64,000 bases of DNA from positions 31,495,300 to 31,559,299 of the forward strand of contig NC_086254.1 of NCBI RefSeq assembly GCF_021018805.1. Reading direction: 5' to 3'. Under the pieces are notes generated by a model. It did not search any database. It was given only the letters and a program-made list of their open reading frames with translations, and was not told the DNA's origin. The position numbers and the translations under genes were made by a program. Each line of letters begins with the position of its first letter. The stretch's first letter is position 1. Of the stretch, positions 42,630 through 54,800 are shown one piece after another. This stretch comes from Prinia subflava (taxonomy: Eukaryota > Chordata > Aves > Passeriformes > Cisticolidae).

Positions 42630-42790
42630 GAGCTTCCCTGGCGCTGCAGGGTGCGGCAGGCCCTGCGGAAGGCGGTGCGGAGCTGCCCGGGCGCGGGGCT
42701 GTGCCGGGGATGGGGGCAGACCCGCCCGGGGCCCGGAGCTGCTGCGGAGCTCTCCGGGGAGCTGGGCAAAGCCGTGCCTCCCCCACAGCC
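42630..42790. promoter_or_regulatory. Small CpG-rich block between TOP1 and PLCG1
   Basis: A short cluster of CpGs (gcggaaggcggtgcggagct, gggcgcggggctgtgccggg) lies 2.8 kb upstream of PLCG1. It could be a promoter of an antisense or upstream transcript, or a distal PLCG1 element. Evidence is composition only. Confidence 0.3.
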
Positions 42791-43960
42791 CCTGCCCCTT
42801 CCAGGCATCGCAATTCCCTCTGGATGACAAACAGCACCGGGTGAGAAACCCAGGGCAGCTCCGGGGTCCCTGTGCCCGCTCCCCAGTGTTGTGCAGGGAG
42901 CACACACGTTTTTAATATCGAATCCACCTGGTTTCAATTTTCAGCTCTGGAATCCTTAAGACTTCAAGGGGGATGGGGCTGCATCCTGCAGGGTTTTGCA
43001 CCTCCCCTTGGCCGTCAGGCCTTGTCCATGGATGCGCCTACATTTTGCCCTCTCCACCGCTCATATCACGGCTGCCTCAGTTTCCCTGGCTGCCGAACAG
43101 GCCCTGCCGTGGGACAGGAAAGCCGAAGTGGGGTGGTGGCACTGGGGCAGGCACAGGCGCTGCAGCAGAGGGATGTGAGACAGGATGTGGCACATTTGTG
43201 GCCATTTCTGCTTGCACAGTCAGTCAGTGGGGTCTGGGAATTCTCCACAGAAAGTGTGGGGTGCGTGGTCCTCACCCGGCTGTGCCACAGGCAGAACCAA
43301 TGATTAAACCCTCCTCAGCTCCCTGCCTGGGACAGAGCCTGTGCTCCCCAGGGCTGGGAGGGAACTGGGGGTATTTTCAAGGGTGGGTTTTGCACCAGCA
43401 TCCTTCTCCTTGCTGGCAGAGAGGCACAGCAGGCTCCAGCCTTGGACATCAGCCTGGCCCTGCACCTCAGGCAGAGCACAGGTCTCCCAGCCTGGCCACA
43501 GCTCCCCACCGTGCCCAGGGAGAAGGTGGATCTGCCAGCAGCAATGCTGGGGTGGGTGGGGAACCCCCTCTGTGGCAGAACATCCCACTGCATTCCACAA
43601 TTCCCTGGTCAGTGGCGTAAGGTTCTGGAATTTGTAAGATGTGGGATAACTGGGCCAGGTCTGCAGGCGGGAAGGAGGGCTGTATAAATAGAAATGATAT
43701 TTTTACAGGCTGCATTGTTTAGGCACGGGCAGGTCAGGAGCACAATGAGCCCCTTTCCCTCTCCGCTGGCATTTTCACCGCTGCACCTTGGAAAGGCCCC
43801 AGAGAGCAGACGGCAGCTCCTGCCAAACTCTGAGTGTGTGCAGCCACAACAAAGTGCCTGCAGGATCGCAGCGAGCAGCAGGAAGCCCCGCTCGGGGCTG
43901 GCTGCCCAGAGGCTGCTCAGCTGCCTAAGCCTGGCCCCACAGCCACCCTCGGGGGTCTGG

Positions 43961-43998
43961 GAGCCCACCCCAGCTCTGGGAGCCCACCCCAGCTCTGG
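43961..43998. repeat. 19 bp tandem duplication
   Basis: gagcccaccccagctctgg is present twice head to tail (43961-43979 and 43980-43998). Confidence 0.9.
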
Positions 43999-44489
43999 GG
44001 CCACAGGGAGGGGCTTGCAGAGGAGCCAGGGCTGGGTGTGCTCCCCAACCCCCAAGGACACCAGGCCAGGGCTGCTCCCAGTGTCGGGGAGAGGATGCAT
44101 CCATCAGCCTCATCACCCATGTCCCTGCCCAGCCTCCTGCCCCTCCAGCCGTGAAAGGGAAGGAGCTGCTCTCCCTCCTTCCTGATCTGAGCAGAGGGCT
44201 GGGGCTGAATAAAAGGCAGCAGAGAAACCAGAACGAGCAGCTCCGGTGTCACTGCATCCCCCTGCCCCTGCTCTCCTGGGCAGGGCTTTTCCCAGGACAA
44301 AGCAAACTCTGAGCTGTGCCTGCATGGAAACCCACAGTGAGCACAGAGGGTGCAGGGATGGGCCACATCCTTCAGGAATTCCTGCTGGGGCTGGCAACAG
44401 GAATTGCACCCCACCATCGCCCCCAGCCCAGCGAGCACGAGGGCCTCACGTGCAGGGCTGGAGGTGAAAGAACACAGAGACACCAACAC

Positions 44490-45793
44490 TCAGTTAAGTT
44501 GTAGGAATTTATTTTAAATAACCTACAGTTGATTAAAAGGGAATTCATGATAAAAATAGAAGATACTTGTTGAGGAAAGGCTGCAGGAAATGGTCTTGCA
44601 CACACACTACGCTAACAATGCCTCTAAGACTAATGATTATAGCAAAAAAAGGTTTCACATTAAAATTCTGCTTTTTAATTTTTAAAATTTTTTTACACAA
44701 TTACAAAAGAAAAAAATAAAAGCCCTAAAATCTTGATTATTTTCCTTTTTGGACCAATGCTCATTTCCCTCGAAATTTTATTGACCTGTGAAACTTCTTT
44801 TTACACAATAAAATCTTTCAAGTAAAAGAGGGGAATGGGGCTTAGAAAAAAAGGAGGGGGGGAAAGGTAAAACAGTCTGACAAACCTAAAAAGTAGACAA
44901 TTCTTGGAAGTGTACAGAGCGTGTTCAGAACAAAGGGTGATGGGAATGTCATTTGTTTCCAATTTCATTTGTCCTCAAATTCCACACACATCTTTCCATC
45001 ACACGGCCCCCTCCCCCCACCCACTCCCCAAACCTAGACGATCTTTAAGATCATAAAGAAAGAAAACTGTTTAAATATTTTAAAATAATTAAAAAGAAAT
45101 AAAAATTCACATTTAAAATAGGAACACTCAAGTCAGGAGGCCGATTTCCCATCATGATTTGCTCTGAACAAATGTGGTGGATATTTGTAATACATGTTCC
45201 AATGCCACGACTGTTTCAAGTGACAAATTGAGAAAGATTTGGGTATTTCCATGACTATAGTGACAGCTGTAACAGGTGCGTTGGGTTCCTTAAGTTTTGT
45301 TTATTTGTTAAATTCTGAAATGGGGCGGGAGGGGGAGGGGAAGGGCAGGGGTTAAGGAGTCCATTTTCTATTAAAATATAGAAGTTATTGCAAAACCCTA
45401 ACTGTAAAAACGCACCAATATAATTGGATTTTGTATACAGTAGCTAAAGATTCCCACGCTCTCAGTGTGATGGTGAATTTGCCTGGCGGAAGGTTGACAA
45501 ATCCCCCATCCACTTGCCCTGCCTCAAGAGAAAAACCACACAAACCAGACAGCTAGAATTTGGATCTCTGAAACATTTTTAAATAAGTTGTCCATAGGAC
45601 AACTGGCTCAGCTCCTTTAAGATATTTCCAGGTTATGCTTTCTGCAAGATGTTGGCTGTTTTATCTGATGCTCACTTGCCCCTTTCCTCCCCCTTCCCCA
45701 GCATCCAAGGACAAGTAAGGCTCACAGTTTATCAATCTCCCTAAAAACCAGGCTACTCCCTTTTCCCATAAAATTCAGCTCAATAAAAACAGG
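44490..45793 (-). other. TOP1: TOP1 3' UTR
   Basis: About 1.3 kb of AT-rich sequence follows the stop codon, in sharp contrast to the GC-rich intergenic DNA on its left. It contains several candidate poly(A) signals. The length agrees with the human TOP1 3' UTR. The end is inferred from the distal AATAAA. Confidence 0.8.
44508..44513 (-). terminator. TOP1: Distal TOP1 poly(A) signal AATAAA
   Basis: On the minus strand AATAAA is followed within about 25-50 nt by the GT-rich stretch gagtgttggtgtctctgtg, a typical downstream element. Cleavage is expected near 44490. Earlier AATAAA hexamers at 44777-44782 and 45300-45305 could give shorter isoforms. Confidence 0.75.
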
Positions 45794-45896
45794 TTAAAAC
45801 TCATAGTCTTCCTCTGCCATGTCGATAGCCCAGGCAAATTTCTCTCGCTGGGTTTTGTTATATATCTTCTCTATAGGAATTCCCCACTTCTTACAC
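45794..45896 (-). CDS. TOP1: TOP1 exon 21, terminal coding exon
   Basis: It encodes [20 protein letters not shown], then [13 protein letters not shown] and stop TAA at 45794-45796. Human differs here by only two conservative changes. The acceptor is CTGCAG, 1 nt completing a Trp codon. Confidence 0.98.
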
Positions 45897-48800
45897 CTGC
45901 AGGAGAGGAGATGCTGTTAGAGTCAGGGAAAAAAGGAAGGCCAGAGACCCTGCCCTTGTTGCTATGTGGGGGGACAAGACAGAGGTGAAGGGGTGGGGTG
46001 GATCACCCCAGCAAACCCCAGGCAGGTGCTTACCAAGCAACAGAGATCCTGGGATCCAGATAGTTGAGTTTGGAGGTGCCCAAAGCGATCTGCTTGTTCT
46101 CCTCCCTATCTGTAGCCTGAACCTCCAGCTTCATCAGTTGCTCCTCGATCCTCTGCACTGCTTTCTTCTTGCTCTCTACTGTCCTGGGGTGGCAAAGAAT
46201 AAAGCTCTGAATTCCCAGTGCCCTGCCAGCACTGTGGGAAGCCAAAGGACTCTGCTCAAGGTAAGCAATGCCACCAGCCACACAGGGCAGCTGTGTCAGC
46301 ACAGATGGTGACAACACACTCAGCACATGCAATTAAGAACTGACATTTTCCAAGAGGCAGAGCAGGAATCTTAAGCAGCAGTTTTGTTTTAAAGGGTTGG
46401 AAGCAACAGCCTGAACTGTTCTGATGCTGCACCCACTCCCACACCAGCCCATCTATCCCTCAGTATGTCATGCTGTGATGCTGCTTCCAGAGCTCCTGGA
46501 ACTCAGCTCCCCCGGGGCTGCTCTGCAGAGCCCACAGGAGCCCCAGCACATGGTCTGAGCCGAGGGCTTCCAGCAGGGAGTGCAGAACTCGGGGTTAACT
46601 CAGTTAATGCACTGTGCAGGGCCTGGCTCCCCAGGAAGGGAGCAGTGCTGCACTCTGCTCCTGGCAGCAACAGGGTGGGTGAGCACTGGCGGGGGCTCGG
46701 CCCCCAGGGCTGGCCATGAGTGACCAGTCAGGAACTGCAGCTCAGCCCACCCCACACGTGGCCATTTCCTCATGCACAGCATGAAAAGAGCAAAAGAAAG
46801 CCTTCCCAAATCACAGGCCAGGAAAGTGGAATACAGGGTGAAGGCCCCCTTCTGGAAGCATTGCACAGCCCAGCAACAGCAGCCTTACTTTTTAGACTTC
46901 TCATCCCTCCGGACCTTGGCATCAGCTTTGGCGCTTTTCAGTTCCCTCCTGGCATCAGCTAATTGCTCCTTCTTGGCATCAATCTAGGAGAGGCAAAACC
47001 ACATGGCAGCACTGAGAACAAGCTGCTGACAGCTGTGTCAGTCACCCCTGGGCAGTGTGACCCAGGAAGCCAGTCTGTGACCACGTTCAGAATCTACCAG
47101 CAGTCAGATCTGCTCCTGCAGAGCAGTCAGGCCACTGGCCACTGCACAGCCAAGTGCGGTGAGACATCCCCCTCAGAAAACAGGGCCTCACTCATTTCCA
47201 AAGACAAGCTGGTGCTGGGAGCTTTCTCACACAGCTACAACCATGCAGGCCTAGGAATTGCTTGGTCTGGCCTGGCCAACAAACCCCTCCTGGCAGCTTG
47301 TCAGCCTTCACTGCATCCCACCACTACCAGCTCTCTGATGGCTACACGGAAGGATGATCCCTGATCCCGCAGCAGGAATCAGCCCCAAATGCTACACACT
47401 GAAAGGTGTTAACACTTCAGGCAGTTCTTCTTCAGTAAGCTTGGGATTCAGGGAGATTCAGCATTTTGCAGCCCCTGTTCAACCACTCCCCTTAGACATC
47501 CCCAAGCTCTAGGATCTAGGATGAAGGCAGCCATGTTAGGTGTTATGGAAGCAGAGGACACTGCAGTGCCAAACCAGAACTCCTTATTGTGAAGGTTATT
47601 CTAAAGCCAGACCAGGAACAGACCTAACCCCCTTGCACCTCATGGCCTTCACCAGAAACAATCTGCAAAGGAAGAGGTCAAATCAGAGGGGTATAATGTA
47701 CTATGTGCACAGTGACAGTGGTCTGGGATTCACACAACAGGGGTAGATGCCCACTCCAGGTTCTTTAAGGGACACAGATCAGAGCCAGAGACTGCTGCTC
47801 TCAAGTTTCAAAGGCAGCAGAACACACAGCTATGGGATGAAGGGCAGAATAAGGGTCTGGTCTTGTTTTTTACAGGTAAAAGACAACTCAGAGAAGCCCC
47901 TTCCAGCTCACTGCTCGTCTCCGAGCAGGCCCATCTCTGATGCACACCACCAGCTCCTGACAGGGAAAAGCAGGCCCTGCTTTCACCCCAAGGGAAGGGA
48001 ATGCTGGCTCCTGAGGTGCTGCCCCAGAGCTGGCCAGGGGGAGGTACCTTGCTCTGCAGGTTCATCATGGACTTCTCGAAGGTTTTGGGCGGAGCTCTCT
48101 GGTGGTTGCACAGAATGGCCACCGCTCTGTTGGCACGGTTGTAGGAGAGGATCTTTGCTGGGATGTTGTCATCCGCTGCGAAGGACAGGTGAACAAGGAC
48201 AGTGGTGAACAGGTGAGTTCTCCAGGGTGTGGTGCCCTGCCAGTGTCCCACAGCCACTGCAGAACTTTCCCCTCCTATGTCCAGTCTCAAGGCTGCACTC
48301 CAGCTGCAGTCCCAAGCCTGGCCACTTCCATCCCAGCCCCTAACTCCTCCTGGATGTTCCTCATCACCACTGACACCATCTCAACTCAACAGAGGGGAAG
48401 CACAGCCAGAGCAGGGGACAGCAGGACCACCCTGCCCAGAACACTGTTTGGCTTCACAGGTCCAATGTGCCCACTTGGTAAAACTGCAAAGTGCAAGGCA
48501 GCACTGCTCACAGGGGTTGTGGATGAGCAGCCAAAAACCATGGGGCTGTTTCACATGCATGTGTCTTGCCTGTCATCTACAGCATCTTACAATTTACAGA
48601 AAGCAAACAGATTTGGTGAAGGATAGGCATAAGCTGGAAAGCACACCCTGGTATGCTCACAAGTCCGTTCTGTTCTGCCCCAGTGCTGAGTGCTCAACTA
48701 CCCCAAAAGCCTGTCTGACAGCAGATTTTTGGTCAGACCTCAGCTGCCTGACATTTGCACTGGGGGAGAACTGTAACAAGGAAGTGGTGAACGATACATG

Positions 48801-51800
48801 ACTTGTGGCTCAGCCAAGGAGGCCGGGTCTGTACTGCAGGGTAAGATCTGTTCCCCTCACAGCCTCAGACTTACGATTAGTGAGCTCCTTGAGCTGCTGC
48901 TGTAGCGTGATGGAGGCGTTGTAAGTACGGAATACCTTGGCTGTCAGTCCCTCCATAAGGTCTTGAAGGTGTTTATTTAAGATACTAGTCTAAAGAAGCA
49001 GAAAGGAGATGACAGTGAGCACTAGGAATGACCACAGCATTTGTGAAACCTCTGGATCCATGGCTGACACAGACGTGCACAGCTCATGGCTGAGGCCTGG
49101 TGTACTCAGACCTGACCACAACAGAATAGCCACAGCATTACTGAAACCACAGCAAAAGTGAACAAAGAACCAACACATATCAAATTGGTAACAAGTACCA
49201 CGAGTGGCCAAAAAGGATTTCTTTGGTGTGGAGGTTTTAGTTTCCAGCAACAATAAACATGCCTGGACCACCACAGTGCTCCCACTGAGCCAAGTGTGCA
49301 GATAGGGATGGCATGTGGAAATCTGTCACCTCACACATTCATCATCTCTGAACTCTGAAAAACCTCCCAAGGTCAGAGCCAGGCAGGCTCACCAGGACCA
49401 AGGCCCATCACTTTGGGAACCTGTGAGCACAGTGGACAGTTCAGACACCAGACTGAGACAGACTCTCACTGCTTTGAGGCTGCTCTGGAAGAAAACCTCC
49501 ACTGAAACCATTTCTGGAACAGAGCAGCTGTTACTGCCCGGTGCAGAGCAAGCCTGCTCAGGGTGCTCCAGCACCCTCACCATGAACTATGTGCTTACAT
49601 TGAGGCGGTCAAAGAGGTCATCCTCAGGCTGTTTGTTCTCCATGAACAGCTGAAGATTCTTAAACACCTGCAGGAAAAGAAAACCAGGAAGGTCAGGCAC
49701 ACAGACCACACAGCACTGGGCAGCAGTAAGCATGAAAGCAGGACTGCCAGGGAGCCATTAAACTGCTTTCAGGAACAGTGATGATGCTGGATGTTAATTC
49801 CCAGCAGGCAAAGACCCATCTCTCAATGCTGCAGGTTCCTCCCCAGCAACAGGAGTCCTGAGCCTTCGATACCCTCTCATCCTTTGGATCAAAATTACAG
49901 TCAGGAGACCTAACTGCTCTGGTGTAGCTGCCTACCAGAGAAAGAGACCCCAAAGCTACTGCCTTTTCCTTACTCTCCCATTACTACTTGAGCCCAAGAG
50001 ACCTCTGAGCTATTTCCCATGGACTGCAGCTCCAAGAAACCAATCCTGCTCACTGCTGCATTGTTTCATACAATTTCATCCCAAACATGTCTCGCTGGGG
50101 TAGGAGAATAATCAAAGCATCTTTGATTATAACAGAGACCACAAATCCCAGCTCTGGGTGCTACAGTTCTCCAGCTTCTCAACAACACACATTCTTCTAT
50201 AGACACCCAATATACAAAGATTTCTAGTTTTAAAATAATTAACTCCCCATTTTAAGCATTGAAAAAATACTAAGAGATACTATTAAATTTAAATAGAAAA
50301 ATACATTTTCTTCTTTTCACAGGAAACCAAGAATTCCAGCACACATTAATTTCTAGAGCAGGAGTAATTTGATTTTTTTTCAGTTGTTTTGCTCCTCAAG
50401 GGGCCAAAATTTACTGCTGACTGTCATGACAATTACCACAGTATTATACACAGGGTATCTAACTTAGACCACAGAGCTGTGGGCCAGGTGCAAAGCCATA
50501 AAAACATTTTAGATGGTGCCCTCCAGGTTCATGCTGGTGGACAGGGATTGATTCTGAAATGAGGCCAAAATTACAGCAAATTTGAAACTGGTGGATGACA
50601 GAAATAAAAGAATTGACATGGCATAAGAAGTCTTGGCTGGCAGACACCCAAGTGCATAGGCCAGAGATATCAGTGCACCTTCTCCATAGGCTCTGGAGCA
50701 GCCAAGGTCAAGATCTACCTCTGTGAGGGCTCAGCTCCAACATGACCCAAACCACTGTGACAGAGGTGTCTGTTGTCAAAGCCCCAATCAAACTGCTGCT
50801 CTGCCAGGGCCAGCACTATTTCAGAACCATTTATGCTGTTATTTGTCACACAGACCTGCAACTCCACCATCTATAGGTGACAAAACCAACTCTGATGATG
50901 AGAATGAGGCCCAGCAAGCTTGTCTAACACAGCTGTTACAGCTGTGTCTGTTATGTCAACTCCTCACACAGCAAACAGCTGCAAGATGTCTGAACATCTC
51001 ATCTGCTGGGCTGTCACACCACAGGGATGTCACAGTAACTGACTTATTTCCTGGCTCGGTATCTGAGCAGTGATAAAGTTAATGCCATCCAGACTGTGCT
51101 GAGCACATCTCTGTGCTGCTCAGTCTGGGTTTGTGCTTGTGGGGGTGCCTTACCCTCTTCTCCACAGGGACTTTGTTGTAGTATCGGATGGAGTCCTTCC
51201 CCAGGAAGTCAAACTCAACCACGTATTCCTGCCCATCCAGCTCAGGATGCAGCTTGATGTGCTCTACTCTCAGAGAGCAGCAGCCCACGGTGTCAGCTGT
51301 CTCTCCTTCTTCTTTTTCATTGCCAGCTCTCAGGGCAAGCTACATTTATACCAAGACAAGAGAGGTAAGGAACTCAAACTGTCTCCAGTCTGCAAACCTT
51401 CAGATACTGGCCTAGAACCAGCAGTGTCCAGGGGAGAATATATCCTTTTTTCTTGAAGAGTTTAAGCCAGGATGCTTTACCAACTTTTGCTCATTAAGTA
51501 ACTCAAACTGAGACAGTTCAGACTAATGGAAATTAATTTCAAAAAGTTTGGCCGTTTTTAAAAATCAAAATGACTTCTGTGTGAACTCTGCTTGAAACAA
51601 TTCATACGGTTCAGTTGTTCATCTTCTATGATCCTACCTATTCACTGCACACTAATTACATTCCAAATAGCATAGAGGTTATGTAAATATTGGCTTGTGT
51701 ATATTATCTAAAGGCTACATTTGGCTGCATAAAAACACATATTTTAGTGCTGGCTAAAACAACTTCTAACTGAAATCTTCAGTGGTCTTAAGAAACCACA

Positions 51801-54800
51801 ATTATTCACATCAAAGTTCCCTGGTTTACATCAAACCATTCTGAACAAAACCTGTTAATTTAGTTAGTCAAGACACCATATGCTACTAGGGAACAGCTCT
51901 CTGGGAACTGGTTTTATGTTGTTTTATATGCATCAACGCAACAGCAGTTTTCTTTATGCTGTGGTGAAAAAATTAGCATAATTACAAAACCTCACAACTG
52001 CCATCTCATACTGAAGAGGTGACAAACCAGCAGAAATTCCCAGCAGGAAAACTAAAACAGCTGGAGACAAAAGGCCACACAAACTTCCCAGTAATCCAAC
52101 TGGGTGATTCTGGAACCAGGCTGTGAGCTTTGCCTGAACTAAACAATGCTGCCTGAAATAGCTGTGTTTAGTACAATAGTTTATTGCTCTGGATTCCAGG
52201 TAATGGGAAGGAAAAGGATCCTGCCCACCAGGAAGTCTCAGGACACCTCAGTAACTGGGCTCAATTCTGCCCTCAGGACAAACACACAGCGTTCCCAAGT
52301 ATTGCCAGCAGGACAGGGAAGGCCAGAGGGCCACGGAAGGAGCCTCACCTTGTCAATGAAGTACAGTGCCACAGCCCTCTGCCGCACTTTCATCTCTTTG
52401 GATTTCCAGTCTTCTCGGTACTGATTCCGGATTTTATCTACACACTTCTTCAACCTCCGAGCCGTCTCGTACTTCTGCCAGTCCTTCTCACCCTGCAGGG
52501 AAGTTGGAACAGAGTCAGCACCACAGAGCAGGCAGAGCACTGGCTCCAATCTGCATCTCAAGGCTTTGCAGGCCCTTGTGTGGGAAATGGTCTCGCTGTA
52601 CAAAAGCGCTGAGATGCTGCTGCTGCACAGCTCAGCCTCACACTGTGCTGCCACACAGCTGCAGGTCATTCACATCTCCACGATATTAAACACTGCCATG
52701 AAGCAACTAGAGAGAGACACAAAAGACACATCTTCCCTGCTTCTCAAAATACAAATGGTTTCCTTTGCTTTATTCAGATGGCACTTATGTTCTTTCAGCT
52801 GTGTAATTAAATACCCATAAAAGGCAAAAGCAACATCAACAGTTCATCATCGTTATTATATATTCAAGACACAGCAAAAAGAGGGCAGGAATTCACAAGG
52901 AATAGAGATATTTTTCCTCCTGTATTTGTAGAACAAATTCCTTGTTTCCAATCCAGGAAAAAATCTCTCAGAAAAAGACTTCATGAAATGAGCTCAAATT
53001 CTTGCTTTTATAGACTTGATCCAGACTGGGTATTTGCTCCCACAGCAGGAGTTTGTTTTCCTTCAGTCATGAGCTCCTTACCAGCCTTCTCAGCCAGGAG
53101 CCTGGCTGGGTTTTTAATTTTACAGACAACTAATTAACAACCCATGGTTAGAACTTCACTACAATACCAGGCAGGGGAATTGGAGGCCAAATGTATGTGA
53201 AATACCCACCAGAGCAAGACTGTTCTTGGATAAATTGCTTCCTTTTAGATTTGCACAGGTAAAAGGATTCCTACTAGAAATGACACAAGGATGCTTTTCA
53301 GGAGACGTTTTCCAGATTTCACCTGCTCTCCTGGGCAGTAACTGTATCCTCTCTTTTCAAGGGGGAACAGAAGCACAGAAGCTTCTCTATGTTTTTCAGC
53401 CACTGTAGGATGAAAGAGCCAGGCAGCTTTACCTCCTGTCTCTTTCCTAACCAAGAGCTACATTTGTGTCTTGGAAACGTGACCAGAAAGATTGCTTCAG
53501 CTTTTGTTTTTTTTAACTAGAACTTTACCTTAATTCTTGAACTAGGGTTCAACATGATGTATTTGATAGAACCTTGGATGTTCTCAGTCCATGACACCAG
53601 CCAGGTCACCTTGTTATCATGCCGGACCTCCTTCCATTTGTGTCCTGGTGGAGGGGCAGGGATTTTGGAATCCCTACAGAGAATTAAAAAACAGATGATA
53701 AAAGCTATTTGAAGAAAATCCAGCAGCAGCAAAACAAAGAAGGTAATAAACAGCATTACACAAAGAAAGTGCAGGGAAAGGAATCAAGGCAACAGAAGTG
53801 CTTTATCTCCACAAGCAGGAAACCAAGTAAATCAAAATGCACAAAGATCAGAAATGTAACTGCTACCACCATGTACCTGCTGAAGAATTATACTGTAGGT
53901 GGGACACATTGCTAGGACCAGTTTTGATTTGTGAACACTGTAATAGTGTGGACACTTATGAGGACTAAAGTGACTGAAGAGGAACCCACCAAACCTTAGC
54001 CTTCAACATCAAGAAAGACAGGGTAGGGCAATCTATGTAGAAGAAAATTATTTTCTGGTAATGCTAGCAGGAAAGGCAGTTCAGGCAGATGTAGGCTGTA
54101 GGCATGAGGAAGAAAATATGTTGAAAAAGTTCTCCATGAAATCCATGGTTGCCTTGCTCAGTCTTTGCTTGTATGACTCAGCTGCTTATCCATATAAGAA
54201 CAAGATAAGCTGCACCCCTAATTCTACATGTTTGAGTGTCAGCTTACAGAGGGTTTTCAAAAATGAGCTCTAGAAAGCAAAGCCAAGGTGTGAAGCATGC
54301 AGGGCTCACTTGCTGCAGTTGATGATGATGTCTTCGGGCATGATGCGTCTCTTCAACATTCCCATTTTGGGATGGTTCCCACGACCTCGGAAGAGACCTG
54401 GGGGTTCAATCTTGAAGTTGGCAATCCTCTCCTTGTGGTTGTCCATCACACAGTAACCATACTCCTTCAATAGCCGCTCGTTCTCCTCTTTGATTTTCTG
54501 GGAAAAGCCAAAAGCAAAGGTGACATAGCACACCCAGCACCACACACACCTTTATATGCCAAGACTTGAAAAATTTTTATATTTGTACCACACTAATGCT
54601 GAAGACCCAACCAAAAATCAGATCTCCATCATGGCAAGTGTACCAGACTGGCCAGAAAAGCATTCATAAAATGCACACAGCACAAACAAACTGGGAAAAG
54701 GGAAGGAATGTGTGAAAACTCTCTGAAAAGTTTTATTTGAAGGAAACAGATCAGTGCTGGTGAAGGCAGCTACAGTTTTGCCAAAATAGAGGCGTGTATC

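Larger units (their letters stand above)
40331..44480. other. TOP1-PLCG1 intergenic region
   Basis: About 4.2 kb between the PLCG1 promoter and the TOP1 poly(A) site. It holds one CR1 tail (40955-41041), an AT-rich patch with a duplicated 19-mer (42000-42100), a small CpG-rich block (about 42630-42790) and a 19 bp tandem duplication (43961-43998). No open frame here has a recognisable domain, so I call no gene. Confidence 0.75.
46184..49598 (-). other. TOP1: TOP1 introns 19 to 16
   Basis: Introns at 46184-46888, 46984-48047, 48176-48874 and 48990-49598. No repeat family, RNA gene or second coding gene recognised; open frames are chance. Confidence 0.75.
49668..53528 (-). other. TOP1: TOP1 introns 15, 14 and 13
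   Basis: Introns at 49668-51153, 51340-52348 and 52493-53528. All are AT-richer than those of PLCG1. I see no feature beyond splice signals. Confidence 0.75.

Noticed and set aside
43680..43720. TATAAATA on the plus strand in the intergenic region, looking like a core promoter
   Set aside because: No downstream coding frame or exon structure can be supported, and such motifs are common by chance in AT-rich patches.
44211..44240. ATAAAAGG on the plus strand facing the TOP1 3' end, resembling a TATA box
   Set aside because: Same reason: no transcript unit is visible, and the next plus-strand sequence is the TOP1 3' UTR in antisense.
50890..50910. tgatgatgag resembling a C/D box snoRNA C motif in TOP1 intron 15
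   Set aside because: I found no matching D box or terminal stem at the right distance.
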